Assembly (NCBI RefSeq): GCF_038502225.1
Contig: NC_091312.1
Span: forward strand, 25,581,847 to 25,645,846
DNA length: 64,000 bases
Reading direction: 5' to 3'
From: Cherax quadricarinatus
Lineage: Eukaryota > Arthropoda > Malacostraca > Decapoda > Parastacidae
A model generated the notes under the pieces. It was not told where the DNA came from. It did not search any database and saw nothing but the letters and a program-made list of their open reading frames with translations. This document shows, piece after piece, positions 1 to 11,898 of the stretch. The stretch's first letter is position 1. The number at the start of each line of letters is the position of its first letter. The translations under genes were made by a program, and so were the position numbers.

Positions 1-1450
1 GGAATGGATGTGGTGGAAGGGAACGGACGTGGTGGAACGGAATTGAGGTGGGGGAAGGGAATGGACGTGGTGGAAGGGAATGGAGGTGGTGAAAGGGAAT
101 GGAAGTGGTGGAAGGTAATGGAGGTGGTGGAAGGGAATGGAAGTGGTGGAAGGGAATGTACGTGGTGGAAGGGAATGGACGTGGTGGAAGGGAATGGACG
201 TGGTGGAAGGGAATGGAGGTGGTGGAAGGGAATGAAGGTGGTGGAAGAGAATGGAGGTGGTGGAAGGGAATGGAGGTGGTGGAAGGGAATGGAGGTTGTG
301 GAAGGGAATGGAGGTTATTGAAGGGAATGGAGGTGGTGGCACTGAATGGAGGTGGTGGAAAGGAAAGGAAGTGGTGGAAGGGAATGGAGGTGGTGGAAGG
401 GAATGGAGGTGGTTGAAGGGAAAGGAGGTGGTGGAAGGGAATGGAGGTGGTGGAAGAGAATGGAGGTGGTGGAAGGGAATGGAGGTGGTGGAAGGGAATG
501 GAGGTGGTGGAAGAGAATGGAGGTGGTGGAAGGGAATGGAGATGGTTCAAGGGAATGGAGGCGGTTGAAGGGAATGGAGGTGGTGGAAGGGAATGGAGGT
601 GGTAGAAGAGAATGGAGGTGGTGGAAGGGAATGGACGTGGTGGAAGGGAATGGAGGTGGTTGAAGGGAATGGAGGTGGTGGAAGGGAATGGAGGTGGTGG
701 AAGGGAATGGAGGTGGTGGAAGGGAATGGAGGTGGTGGAAGGGAATAGAGGTGGTGGATGGGAATGGACGTGGCGGAAGGGAATGGAGGTGGTGGAAGGG
801 AATGGAGGTGGTGGAAGGGAATGGAGGTGGTGGAAGGGAATGGAGGTGGTGGAAGGGAATGGAGGTGGTGGAAGGGAATGGAGGTGGTGGAAGGGAATGG
901 AGGTGGTGGAAGGGAATGGAGGTGGTGGAAGGGAATGGAGGTGGTGGAAGGTAGTGGAGGTGGTGGAAGGGAGTGGAGGTGGTGGAAGGTAGTGGAGGTG
1001 GTGGAAGGTAGTGGAGGTGGTGGAAGGTAGTGGAGGTGGTGGAAGGGAGTGGAGGTGGTGGAAGGTAGTGGAGGTGGTGGAAGGTAGTGGAGGTGGTGGA
1101 AGGGAGTGGAGGTGGTGGAAAGGGATAGACGTGGTGGAAGGGAATGGACGTGGTGGAAGGGAATGGACGTGTTGGAAGGGAATGGACGTGGTGGAATGGA
1201 ATGGAGGTGGTGGAAGGGAATGGAGGTGGTGGAAAAGAATGGAGGTGGTGGAAGGGAATGGAGGTGTTGGAAGGGAATGAAGGTGGTGGAAGGGAATGGA
1301 GGTAGTTGAAGGGAATGGAGGTGGTGGAAGGGAATGGAGGTGGTGGAAGGGAATGGAGGTGGTGGAAGGGAATGGAAGTGGTAGAAGGGAATTGAGGTGG
1401 TGAAAGGGAATGGAGGTGGTGGAAGGGAATAGAAGTTGTGGAATGAAGTG
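1..1450. repeat. 19-bp minisatellite array (G-rich)
   Basis: About 76 tandem copies of ggaatggaggtggtggaag, with point variants (gacgtgg, gtagtgg, aaagg) clustered in sub-blocks, for example the GTAGTGG variants at 950-1110. The array runs off the left edge. The unit is not a multiple of three and contains no stop in most frames, so long open frames on both strands are by-products. No promoter, intron or domain supports coding. Confidence 0.95.
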
Positions 1451-1657
1451 GAGACATTGATATTTTTTGTCTCCATGATCTTACTGTTACTACTACCTAA
1501 CTAGACAGCTTGAGGAATGGCATGAGGTCCAGCATAAAGTTGTGTTTCCTTTGTCGTCAAAAGGGAACCTGGCATTTCCTGATCAGCCAGGCTGTGGTGT
1601 CGGTTGCAAGATAAAAAGTTGCTGATAAATTAGACACATGTGCAACTCTTGGGCATC

Positions 1658-1712
1658 TTTATTGAGGAAACGTTTCGCCACACAGTGGCTTCATTAGTCC
1701 AAGCATAGGAGA
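1658..1712 (-). ncRNA. Hammerhead-ribozyme-like motif, left arm of P1
   Basis: On the minus strand the order is GGA, CUAAUGA, A, stem II GCCAC-UGU-GUGGC, GAAACGUU, UCC. This matches the hammerhead order (CUGANGA, stem II, GAAA, stem III, cleavage site, stem I) except that G5 is A. The core change predicts weak or no self-cleavage for this copy. Confidence 0.45.
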
Positions 1713-2090
1713 AACTTGAAGAACAGGAGGAGAATGAGGTAATCAGTCCCTCAACCTTGAGTCGATGTGGTCAGTCCATCAATCTTGAATAGAATACGGC
1801 ATACGTGTGGAGAAGCAGCTTATAAACCGTAGGTAGGAGAGGTGCAGCAGATGTAGGTGGTGTCATATTTGTTCAGTGTGGAAGGGAATTCTTCGCTTGC
1901 CTAACCCTTGGGCACGACCTACTTCCACACTGAACAAATATGACACCACCTACATATGCTGCACCTCTCCTGTCTACGGTTTATAAGCTGCTTCTCCGCC
2001 CATATGCCGTATTCTATTCAAGATTGATGGACTGACCACATCGACTCAAGGTTGAGGGACTGATTACCTCATTCTCCTCCTGTTCTTCAA

Positions 2091-2146
2091 GTTTCTCCTA
2101 TGTTTGGAGTGATGAAGCCACTGTGTGGCGAAACGTTTCCTCAATA
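2091..2146 (+). ncRNA. Hammerhead-ribozyme-like motif, right arm of P1
   Basis: Reads GGA, GUGAUGA, A, GCCAC-UGU-GUGGC, GAAACGUU, UCC. The first core base is G instead of C. The two arms of P1 carry different core changes and their consensus is the intact CUGAUGA, which suggests decay from an active ancestor. Confidence 0.45.
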
Positions 2147-2432
2147 AGATACCCAAGAGTTGCACATGTGTCTAATTTATCAACGTGTCGGTTCTCTGAA
2201 CCATTCATCTATAAAACGTTGCTGGAACAAAACTCACATTTTCGGTTTGTTAACATAAGTTAAATTATTTTAGAGCTGGTTAGGATATACAAGATCATGT
2301 TATTGTAGTTTTAGTCGTTTGTTATATTTTCTCTCATTTATCGCATTATTTTTAGTTTGCTTAATGTGTGTGGTGTTTGCAGTGACGGTGATGGCAGTAC
2401 CAGTAGTCAGAGTAGCAAGGTTAGGGAATCAA

Positions 2433-4838
2433 CCAGGAGGCTGGTCTGACACTGACCCCCCAGGCTGGTCTGACACTGCCCCCCCCAGGCTGGTCTGACA
2501 CTGCCTCCCCCAGGCTGGTCTGACACTGCCCTCCAGGCTGGTCTGACACTGCCCCTAGGCTGGTCTGACACTGTCCCCCAGGCTGGTCTGACATTCCCCC
2601 CAGGCTGGTCTGACACTGCCTCCCCCAGGCTGGTCTGACACTGCCCTCCAGGCTGGTCTGACACTGCCCCTAGGCTGGTCTGACACTGTCCCCCAGGCTG
2701 GTCTGACATTCCCCCCAGGCTGGTCTGACACTGTCCCCCGGGCTGGTCTGACATTCCCCCCAGGCTGGTCTGGCACTGCCCCCAGGCTGGTCTGACACTG
2801 CCCCCAGGCTGGTCTAACACTGCCCCCCAGGCTGGTCTGACACTGCAACAGGCTGGTCTGACACAGCCCCCAGGCTGGTCTGACACTGCCCCCCCAGGCT
2901 GGTCTGACACTGCCCTCCAGGCTGGTCTGACACTGCCCACAGGCTGGTCTGACACTGCCCCCCCAGGCTGGGCTGACACTGCCCTAAAGGCTGGTCTGAC
3001 ACTGCCCCCCAGGCTGGTCTGACACTGCTCTCCCGGCTGGTCTGACACTGCCCCCCCCAAGGTGGTCTGACACTGCCCCCCCAGGCTGGTCTGACACTGC
3101 CCCCCATGCTGGTCTGGCACTGCCCCCCCAGGCTGGTCTGACACTGCCCTCCAGGCTGGTCTGACACTGCCCCCCCAGGCTGGTCTGACACTGCAACAGG
3201 CTGGTCTGACACAGCCCCCAGGCTGGTCTGACACTGCCCCCCCAGGCTGGTCTGACACTGCCCTCCAGGCTGGTCTGACACTGCCCACAGGCTGGTCTGA
3301 CACTGCCCCCCAGGCTGGTCTGACACTGCCCTAAAGGCTGGTCTGACACTGCCCCCCAGGCTGGTCTGACACTGCCCTCCAGGCTGGTCTGACACTGCCC
3401 CCCCCAGGGTGGTCTGACACTGCCCCCCCAGGCTGGTCTGACACTGCCCCCCAGGCTGGTCTGGCACTGCCCCCCCAGGCTGGTCTGACACTGCCCTCCA
3501 GGCTGGTCTGACACTGCCCCCCCAGGCTGGGCTGACACTGCCCCCCCAGGCTGGTCTGACACTGCCCCCCCAGGCTGGTCTGACACTGCCCCCCAGGCTG
3601 GTCTGACACTGCCCCCCAGGCTGGTCTGACATTGCCCCCCAGGCTGGTCTGACACTGTCCCCCAGGCTGGTCTGACACTGTCCCACTGGCTGGTCTGACA
3701 CTGCCCCCAGGCTGGTCTGACACTGCCCCCCAGGCTGGTCTGACACTGCCCCCCAGGCTGGTCTGACACTGCCCCCAGGCTGGTCTGACACTGTCCCCCA
3801 GGCTGGCCTGACACTGTCCCCCAGGCTGGTCTGACACTGTCCCCCAGGCTGGTCTGACACTGCCCCCAGGCTGGTCTGACACTGTCCCCAAGCTGGTCTG
3901 ACACTGCCCCCAGGCTGGTCTGACACTGCCCTCAAGACTGGTCTGACACTGCCCCCAGGCTGGTCTGACACTGCCCCCCAGGCTGGTCTGACACTGTCCC
4001 CCAGGCTGGTCTCACACTGTCCCCCAGGCTGGTCTGACACTGTCCCCCAGGCTGGTCTGACACTGCCCCCAGGCTGGTCTGACACTGTCCCCCAGGCTGG
4101 TCTGGCACTGCCCCCAGGCTGGTCTGACACTGTCTCCCAGGCTGGTCTGACACTGCCCCCCAGGCTGGTCTGACACTGCCCCCAGGCTGGTCTGACACTG
4201 TCCCCCAGGCTGGTCTGGCACTGCCCCCCAGGCTGGTCTGGCACTGCCCCCCAGGCTGGTCTGATACTGCCCCCAGGCTGGTCTGACACTGTCCCACAGG
4301 CTGGTCTGACACTGCCCCCAGGCTGGTCTGACACTGCCCCCCAGGCTGGTCTGACACTGTCCCCCAGGCTGGTCTGACACTGCCCCCAGGCTGGTCTGAC
4401 ACTGCCCCCAGGCTGGTGTGACACTGACCCCCAGGCTGGTCTGACACTGTCCCCCAGGCTGGTCTGACATTCCCCCAGGCTGGTCTGACACTGCCCCCAG
4501 GCTGGTCTGACACTGCCCCCCAGGCTGGTCTGACACTGTCCCCCAGGCTGGTCTGACATTCCCCCCAGGCTGGTCTGACACTGCCCCCAGGCTGGTGTGA
4601 CACTGACCCCCAGGCTGGTCTGACACTGTCCCCCAGGCTGGTCTGACATTCCCCCAGGCTGGTCTGACACTGCCCCCAGGCTGGTCTGACAGTGCCCCCA
4701 AGGCTGGTCTGACACTGGCCCCAGGTTGATATGACACTACCCCGAGGCTGGTCTGGCACTGCCCCCAGGCAGGTCTGACACTGCCCCCAGGCTGGTCTAA
4801 CACTGCCCCCAGGCTTGTCTGACACTGCCCCAGGCTGG
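2433..4838. repeat. C-rich satellite array, about 22-bp unit (array 1)
   Basis: Tandem AGGCTGGTCTGACACTG followed by a C run that varies mostly from 4 to 8 bases. Variant units recur as blocks: GCAACAGG at 2845 and 3193, and CTAAAGG at 2984 and 3331, show a higher-order repeat of about 348 bp inside the array. Long minus-strand open frames (up to 633 codons of SDQPGG/CQTSLG) reflect the stop-free unit and are not taken as a gene. Confidence 0.93.
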
Positions 4839-5123
4839 TCTTATCATGTTGGGTTCGAACACGTGGATAGGGTAAAGTAATACTCACGTAGGCTGGTAGT
4901 ACGTATATTACAGTATATTACGGATAATGTGGGTAGCGCCAAACAGCCGGCCTGCCTCCTTGCTCACTCTCGTATAACTGACCGCCCACAGTACCCATAT
5001 GTAAGGGGGTCTTTGAATACTGCTGTGGTCAGCACAATATGAATACAGACAGTGACTCAGGCAGAGATGGTTGGTAGTGAGTCATCTACTGGTACACTGG
5101 TTACTGGTAACTGGTTACTACTA
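4839..5123. repeat. Direct repeat R1 flanking gypsy fragment (copy 1)
   Basis: About 280 bp, from TTATCATGT through GGGTTCGAACACGTGG to GTTACTACTACTGAGAG, repeated almost exactly at 5846-6122 in the same orientation. The start still encodes the end of the protease frame found intact in copy 2, so copy 1 is a truncated duplicate. It could be an LTR or a duplication produced by unequal exchange between the two satellite arrays. Confidence 0.8.
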
Positions 5124-5235
5124 CTGAGAGCTCGGCGACGCTAACGTATGTCGTCCCGACATACAACTAATACAAACTAGAGATGGCAGGTATACGGCTT
5201 GGGCTGATTCTATACAATGTCAAAGTACACAACAA

Positions 5236-5884
5236 TTAAACATTATAACATACATAAGTAGAACCGCAGAACCCGTAGAGGAAACAGATATCGTGGTTCT
5301 CAAAATAACAAGAACCAGGCTTATTCTTCCAATTCTCAAAATAACCAGAACCAGGTTCATTCTTCCAATTCGGGGGAATTTGAGGACCCCAGTCAAACCG
5401 TCCCATGGTGACAGTAGGTGATAATGAGTACACCATCCCCGTTCACAATTCCTTTGAAGCCTTAAGCAGTCTCGAGAATGACAATCCTGCTGATGATGTT
5501 GCTTCACATGTCTCTGACATAGATAATTTTGGGGATGAAGTGGAACAAGTCTTTTCTGATGACAATCCACCTTTTTGTTTGCACATAACTTCCAATGCAA
5601 CCATAGGCCCTATAGTGGCAGCATCTGTTCATAATGCGCCCGTTCATTTGTTCATGGACTCTGGTGCGCAAGTCAATATTATTAGGTCTAGTTTGTTTAA
5701 GGATAAGCAGTTACCACATGTCCTTCTCATAGAACCGACTCATGTGTCCTCCCTTAGTGGAGTAGCTGGTTCTCACCTGCGTGTCCGAGGTCGGACTTCC
5801 CTGACCTTGACTATCCAAGAGTTCAATCCCACCGCTGCCACCATTTATCATGTGGGGTTCGAACACGTGGATAGGGTAAAGTAA
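5236..5884 (+). pseudogene. Gypsy-like gag/aspartic protease fragment
   Basis: The frame at 5405-5884 (159 codons) contains the retropepsin signature LFMDSGAQVNII followed by a flap-like GVAGSHL, typical of Ty3/gypsy-type proteases. Upstream, 5270-5404 encodes a basic, Asn/Gln-rich gag tail in another frame that ends at a TGA near 5403, so a frameshift separates them. No reverse transcriptase follows; the frame stops in the direct repeat. It is flanked by two 280-bp direct repeats and by satellite on both sides. Most likely a dead fragment that was captured and duplicated with the satellite. Confidence 0.7.
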
Positions 5885-6122
5885 TACTCACGTAGGCTGG
5901 TAGTAGTATATTACGGATAATGTGGGTAGCACCAAACAGCCGGCCTGCCTCCTTGCTCACTCTCATATAACTGACCGCCCACAGTACCCATATGTGAGGG
6001 GGTCTTTGAATACTGCTGTGGTCAGCACAATATGAATACAGACAGTGACTCAGGAAGAGACGGTTGGTAGTGAGTCATCTACTGGTACACTGGTTACTGG
6101 TAACTGGTTACTACTACTGAGA
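5846..6122. repeat. Direct repeat R2 flanking gypsy fragment (copy 2)
   Basis: Second copy of the 280-bp direct repeat at 4839-5123, with small indels (ACGTATATTACAG shortened) and a few substitutions. It continues from the protease frame on its left and joins directly to satellite on its right at 6123. Confidence 0.8.
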
Positions 6123-7195
6123 GTCTGACACAGCCTCCAGGCTGGTCTGACACTGCCCCCAGGCTGGTCTGACACTGCCCCCAGGCTGGTCTGACACTGC
6201 CCCCCAGGCTGGTCTGACACTGCCCCCTAGGCTGGTTTGACACTCCCCCTAGGCTGGTCTGACACTGTCCCCCAGGCTGGTCTGACACTGCACCCAGGCT
6301 GGTCTGACACTGTCCCCAGGCTGGTCTGACACTGTCCCCCAGGCTGGTCTGGCACTGTCTCCCAGGCTGGTCTGACACTGCCCCCAGGCTGGTCTGACAC
6401 TGGCCCCAGGTTGATCTGACATTGCCCCCCAGGCTGGTCTGACACTGCCCCCAGGCTGGTCTGACACTGCCCCCAGGCTGGTCTGACACTGCCCCAGGAT
6501 GGTCTGAGACTGCCCCCAGGCTGGTATGACACTGTCCCCAGGCTGGTCTGACACTGCCCCCAGGCTGATCTGACACTGCCCCCAGGCTGGTCTGACACTG
6601 CCCCCAGGCTGGTCTGACACTGCCCCCCAGGCTGGTCTGACACTGCCCCCTAGGCTGGTTTGACACTCCCCCCTAGGCTGGTCCGTCCGACACTGTCCCC
6701 CAGGTTGGTCTGACACTGCACCCAGGCTGGTCTGACACTGTTCCCCAGGCTGGTTTGACACTGTCCCCCAGGCTGGTCTGACACTGTCCCCCAGGCTGGT
6801 CTGACATTCCCCCTGGCTAGTCTGACACTGCCCCCCAGGCTGGTCTGACACTGCCCCCAGGCTGGTCTGACACTGCCCCCCAGGCTGGTCTGGCACTGAC
6901 CCCAGGCTGGTCTGACACTGCCCCTAGGCTGGTCTGACACTGCCCCCAGGCTGGTCTCACACTGCCCCCAGGCTGGTCTGACACTGCCCCCCAGGCTAGT
7001 CTGACACTGCTCCCCAGGCTAGTCTGACACTGCCCCCCAGGCTAGTCTGACACTGGCCCCCAGGCTAGTCTGACACTGCCCCCAGGCTGGTCTCACACTG
7101 CCCCCAGGCTGGTCTCACACTGCCCCCCAGGCTAGTCTGACACTGCTCCCTAGGCTAGTCAGACACTGCCCCCCCCCAGGCTGGTTTGACACTGC
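6123..7195. repeat. C-rich satellite array (array 2)
   Basis: Same unit and orientation as 2433-4838. The right end (from about 6990) is dominated by a CTAGTCTGACACTG variant and by CTGGTCTCACACTG, so the array edge is more diverged than its middle. Confidence 0.92.
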
Positions 7196-7797
7196 CCTTC
7201 AGAGCTAAGTATCCTCAAATACGTTAACTGGTAATTAGATATACCCTCTAGCGTAGACGCTCTGCACGTGACAACCTTTATCAAAGTAATGGTAGGAACA
7301 CCAATTTACACACTTTTATCCTGTCAGCGCACGAGATTAGGAGGAGCAGCAGCATCACCAGGATTAGACTGGCAAACGTTAAGTAAACGAGGTTAAGGAT
7401 TAAGTGAAGCTCAGTTTAACCTAGTTTAACCTAGTTTGCCTGCTTGATTTCGCCTTGTAGTAATTTCGCAATGGGTGGAGCGTTGTGAAATTACCTTTGG
7501 CTCTGAAGATTAATTATACTCCTTAAATAAGTGGCTCATATGAAGCCCGTGTTCCATTTTTTTTATCGTTCTCGAGAAACTCTTGTTTAATATGGAAGGT
7601 TGGTTTCAGCTCTGCCAGACGTAAGAGTAAACTTCATTTTTTTTAATTTCGTTATTATCGGGTGATCATACGGTAATATAGATTAACACATGTTAATTTA
7701 GTCAAATCTAACTAAACCGAGAATTACAAATATAATTTTCGGTTTTAGTATGAGCGTACAGAAATATACGATAAACTTTGCCTATCTGTCTACTTCC
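7196..7797. other. Unassigned AT-rich sequence
   Basis: No convincing open frame, domain or repeat was recognised. A tRNA-sized element was looked for and not found. Confidence 0.5.
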
Positions 7798-7870
7798 TGG
7801 TAGGCAAGTAGGTAGGTACGTAAGTAGGTAGATAAGTAAGTAGGTATGTAGGTAAGTAGGTAGGTAGATT
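7798..7870. repeat. Degenerate GTAG tetranucleotide repeat
   Basis: Imperfect GTAG/GTAA tandem units (gtaggtaggtacgtaagtag and similar). Confidence 0.85.
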
Positions 7871-7950
7871 TAGTTGCTTGAAACTGGCTGTCCTTATTAG
7901 AGAACAGCCTGAACTATGAGAGGAAATAATGAAAGTTATTTTAGGTGTAT

Positions 7951-8028
7951 ACTCACCTAATTGTAGTTGCAGGAGTCGAGACTCAGCTCCTGGCCCCGTG
8001 TGTGTGTATGTGTGTGTGTGTGTGTGTA
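7951..8028 (-). mobile_element. LINE-A 3' tail plus TG tract
   Basis: Minus-strand LINE-A terminal sequence (GGGGCCAGGAGCTGAGTC ... GGTGAGTA) of about 50 bp, truncated on its 5' side exactly where a TG tract begins (8000-8028). Confidence 0.7.
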
Positions 8029-8352
8029 CGTTATGTGGATGGTTCCATAACATACCTGGTCACTTCCACCTGCTGGGCAAGACGTCAAGATTACAAAAAT
8101 CTATAACCACCTCCAGTTGAGGATACAGCCTCTTATACTCTTGTATTTTTATACGAAAATTGGGTGAAGACAAATATTACTATTTAATCTGTTTTATGTG
8201 ATCTCATGTTCAACATTTTGTTCCCCTTTTTTTCTTGGTGCTTTAAATATTTTCAGAATTCCTGGAAGAACTGTTGTCGAGATTTCCATGTTTTCTCAAC
8301 AGATTTAACTGTTATGTAGAGCCTTGTGTTGCTGTAGTGACAGTCCAGGAGC
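8029..8352. other. Unassigned sequence
   Basis: No gene or known repeat recognised. Confidence 0.5.
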
Positions 8353-8356
8353 TGTG

Positions 8357-8390
<34 letters not shown>
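8353..8390. repeat. TG microsatellite at LINE-A 3' end
   Basis: Perfect TG tract that joins directly to the GTACTCACC tail of the minus-strand LINE-A copy at 8391. Confidence 0.95.
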
Positions 8391-8395
<5 letters not shown>

Positions 8396-8890
8396 CACCT
8401 AGTTGTACTCACCTAGTTGAGGTTGCGGGGGTCGAGTCCGAGCTCCTGGCCCCGCCTCTTCACTGATCGCTACTAGGTCACTCTCCCTGAGCCGTGAGCT
8501 TTATCATACCTCTGCTTAAAGCTATGTATGGATCCTGCCTCCACTACATCGCTTCCCAAACTATTCCACTTACTGACTACTCTGTGGCTGAAGAAATACT
8601 TCCTAACATCCCTGTGATTCATCTGTGTCTTCAGCTTCCAACTGTGTCCCCTTGTTACTGTGTCCAATCTCTGGAACATCCTGTCTTTGTCCACCTTGTC
8701 AATTCCTCTCAGTATTTTGTATGTCGTTATCATGTCCCCCCTATCTCTCCTGTCCTCCAGTGTCGTCAGGTTGATTTCCCTTAACCTCTCCTCGTAGGAC
8801 ATACCTCTTAGCTCTGGGACTAGTCTTGTTGCAAACCTTTGCACTTTCTCTAGTTTCTTCACGTGCTTGGCTAGGTGTGGGTTCCAAACT

Positions 8891-8892
<2 letters not shown>
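8391..8892 (-). pseudogene. LINE-A reverse-transcriptase C-terminal fragment
   Basis: The minus-strand frame 8862-8473 encodes the C-terminal 129 codons of a non-LTR reverse transcriptase (KKLEKVQRFATRLVPEL ... FSHRVVSKWNSLGSDVVEAG), the same protein end as in the copies at 13172-15477 and 28477-29442. After the stop comes the 3' tail with two direct CAACTAGGTGAGTA units. The copy is 5'-truncated at ACCAGTTTGGAACCC, exactly at the border with the TG tract starting at 8893. CR1/L2-like by overall style; clade not certain. Confidence 0.85.
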
Positions 8893-9155
<263 letters not shown>

Positions 9156-9252
9156 GTACTCACCTATTTGTGGTTGCAGGGGTCGATTCACAGCTCCTGG
9201 CCCCGCCTCTTCATTAGTCGCTACTAGGTCACTCTTCCTGTGTGTGTGTGTG
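9156..9252 (-). mobile_element. LINE-A 3' tail fragment between TG tracts
   Basis: About 84 bp of LINE-A 3' end (GGAAGAGTGACCTAGTAGCG ... AATAGGTGAGTACGC on the minus strand), bounded on both sides by TG repeats. Confidence 0.8.
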
Positions 9253-10152
9253 CGCACGCCACGACGAATTCTTGTTAGAATCATTGTAAAGCGCTAAACC
9301 TATAGGAACTGTGTACCCCATATAGAATGGAAGGCAATTAGGTTCGATCTAAAGGGGGAGAACAAGTCTAATTCTACGGATCAAAAGCCCTTCGCTGGCA
9401 TCAAGGTCATAAGGCTCAGCTGGCCGCCAGCAGCACCAGACAAGCTTGGCCAGGGCCAGGCTACTAGAGTAAGAAAACTCTCGAAACCCTTTTAAGGTGT
9501 ATCAAAGGCACAGGCGCAGAGCAGACAGCACTGTGTTCCAATTCTCGTGAGTTCATTTGTCCTCCATCATCGTGCGCCAGTTTCTCTTACTTGGAAACAA
9601 TTTTTTTTACCGTGAAAGGTACTTACGATTTGCTGAAAAATGTCAAGGAACGGGAGAGGCTTGAACCCATGGCATGTGTGTCCTGAAACACACTGGCCTG
9701 TGAATTTTAAGACTCACTTGCCATGAGTTCGAGCTCCACCATCTTCAGTTCCTTGGTTTGTTTGTAATCGTATTAGTGTGGCTTACTAAAATCGGTTTGT
9801 TTGTGTATTTTAGTTCGTTACACTTCATTGTGAGATTCATGATTCTGAAACTTTCTGGAATTATTATGATAAAATCTGACGGTACGCGAATATTTTCACT
9901 AGTTGATGTCGTGGTATATCCATCAAACATCATACAGTGCTAGATATTGTACTAAGAAACAGTTTAAGTTCATAGAAGTCAAAGGTTACACGGAACTTTC
10001 TCCTGTATCCTTAATATTAATGACCAAACGTCTCACGAGCATGTCATGAATTTCTCCAAGGTATAACTCTAATCTGAATGTTGTTCCCATGCATTTTTTG
10101 CCAGTCTTTTGAGGAGATTCTAACCCCTGTCAATTCTGCTGAGATGGCAACT
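9253..10152. other. Unassigned sequence with faint repeat fragments
   Basis: Around 9370-9500 there is a GGCCAGGGCCAGGCTACTAG ... CTCTCGAAACC stretch that resembles the fragment at 34490-34550, probably an old dispersed repeat. No gene was recognised. Confidence 0.45.
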
Positions 10153-10440
10153 AGTCCCGTAGTTCTGCTGCTAGAGCACTCAACTCACACACTGAGGTCT
10201 GTGGTTCGATCCCTGGTACAAGTGAAAACATTAGGGCATCCTTCCTTGAGATACCTGATGTCTATGTCCACCTAGCAGCAAATAGTTACCTAGGTGGTAG
10301 CCGACTGGTATGGGTCGCATCCTGGAGACAAAATTAACCTAATTTGCCCGAAATGATCTGCATAACAAGGGTCTTTCTATATAGCATGTCACTGATGTCA
10401 GCTATTCTGTACACGTTGTACATGTATTTGTAGAAATAAA
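10153..10440 (+). mobile_element. tRNA-derived SINE (copy 1)
   Basis: The tRNA-like head has an A-box region (TAGTTCTGCTGCTAGAGCA) and a clear B box GGTTCGATCCC at 10203-10213. The body contains CCTTGAGATACCTGATGTC, GTAGCCGACTGGTATGGGTC and CACTGATGTCAG, then AAATAAAGATT leading into an ATT tract. The same body occurs at 18013 and 50619 on + and at 34735 and 57405 on -. Confidence 0.85.
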
Positions 10441-10441
10441 G

Positions 10442-10519
<78 letters not shown>

Positions 10520-10520
10520 G
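10441..10520. repeat. ATT microsatellite (SINE tail)
   Basis: Perfect ATT repeat forming the tail of the SINE immediately upstream. Confidence 0.95.
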
Positions 10521-11808
10521 CTATCCTTACTCTTCAAACAATCAACATTGATCATCCCTTTAAACCAACATTGATCATCATGTCAAACCACCCAACATTC
10601 CATTCTTCACAGACAAACAGGTGACTAAAATCAGTAATATATTCCATTCTCATGTCATCTTATTTAACACATTGATTTCGCTTACCTGAGTTTCTTAATG
10701 CTGGAACACAAATGTTAAGCTACAAATCAGACAGTGCTTATTGACACACAGTTGCGTGGGTGTTGACAAGAGCGTGTGGACATCTAATCCACATCCTGTG
10801 GATCAGGAAACACCTGGGTCCTGCAGCAGTGATATTCTTTTAGCTAGGAATAAGCTTTATATTAAAGTTCACTATGTATTTTTTTGTAGATTATTATACA
10901 TCTGAACAATGCAATAACACAAAAAATTAGAAGCATAAACTATTTAGATTTAATCTAGGATAACGCAAGAAAGTGTGACTTATTTTCATTGTGGTCCTCT
11001 GTACTAGTTAGTCGAGAAGTCTAGTCTTATGGCGAGGACGAGTGTCTAGGCCCCCAGGATGTGTGCTGGAGCTAGTTGTGTGTAGTCCAATAATCAGCGG
11101 CAAATGATGGTTGTGAATGTGTGGTTGCGTGATGGTAGGCAGGTTGCGTGTGGTATATCCATGTGGAGTCAGGGAGGGGGAAGCTCCTGGTCTAAGAGAA
11201 TTACGAGGAGGATTGTCAATAAGGGAAAACGAGACGATAAGGTGTTATTTTAACTAGTTACACCGGCAGTGTGTGGCTATCCTATCCTATGTGATAAGCT
11301 GGCTGCTCTCCAGTTATATTCCATTATAGAAAACAGGTTGCATGAACAAAGCAATGAAAGCTGTCAGCCTGATCTTCAAGACTTCAGGAAGTCGATGAGG
11401 ATAACGTTAGACATTCCACTACAGGTTTAGAAGCTGTGTAAGCTTAAAATTCTCATTCCAGCAGAGATGATGTTGCTATTACTTGGGAATTACCATCTCT
11501 CTGAAGGATCAGTCCTAAACACAGAGAACTTGGAATATATGAAAATATTCACATCACTGGAAAAACATGCATATTACGCACATACATACGTACATACATG
11601 TGCATACACAAATATAAATACATACATGTGTAAATGCATACATATATACAAACATTCATACTCGCACACATACATTCATTCGTATGTACAAGCGGTATGT
11701 GGGCGGAAGGGAAGGAACTGGACCTCGGTCAACTTGCTTATCCGTCATTACTCTCTGTTACGTCATCCACTCACGAATACTTACACAATCTACAGTGCTT
11801 GTATCCTC

Positions 11809-11812
<4 letters not shown>
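10521..11812. other. Unassigned sequence
   Basis: No supported gene. An ACAT-rich degenerate stretch occupies 11575-11690. The open frame of about 184 codons that runs into the AC tract has no recognisable domain. Confidence 0.5.

Positions 11813-11898
<86 letters not shown>

Larger units (their letters stand above)
1625..2210. mobile_element. Palindromic non-autonomous element P1 with hammerhead-like arms
   Basis: Two arms of about 260 bp (about 1625-1888 and 1917-2183) are near-perfect inverted repeats around a short unique centre. The element is flanked by a 14-bp direct repeat with one mismatch (ataaaaagttgctg at 1611-1624, ataaaacgttgctg at 2211-2224), read as a target-site duplication. 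Each arm carries a hammerhead-like motif and ends near GCACATGTGTCTAATT. There is no coding capacity. Related copies lie at 25757, 30010, 41617 and 58690. A Penelope-like or retrozyme-like origin is inference. Confidence 0.75.

Noticed and set aside
1..1476. Open frames of 60-380 codons over the 19-bp minisatellite
   Set aside because: They arise because the unit lacks stops in several frames of both strands; no start context, domain or splice signal.
2407..4887. Minus-strand frames up to 633 codons (SDQPGG/CQTSLG repeats)
   Set aside because: Frame-independent translation of a satellite with variable C runs; indels of single C switch frames freely, so no reading frame is under selection.
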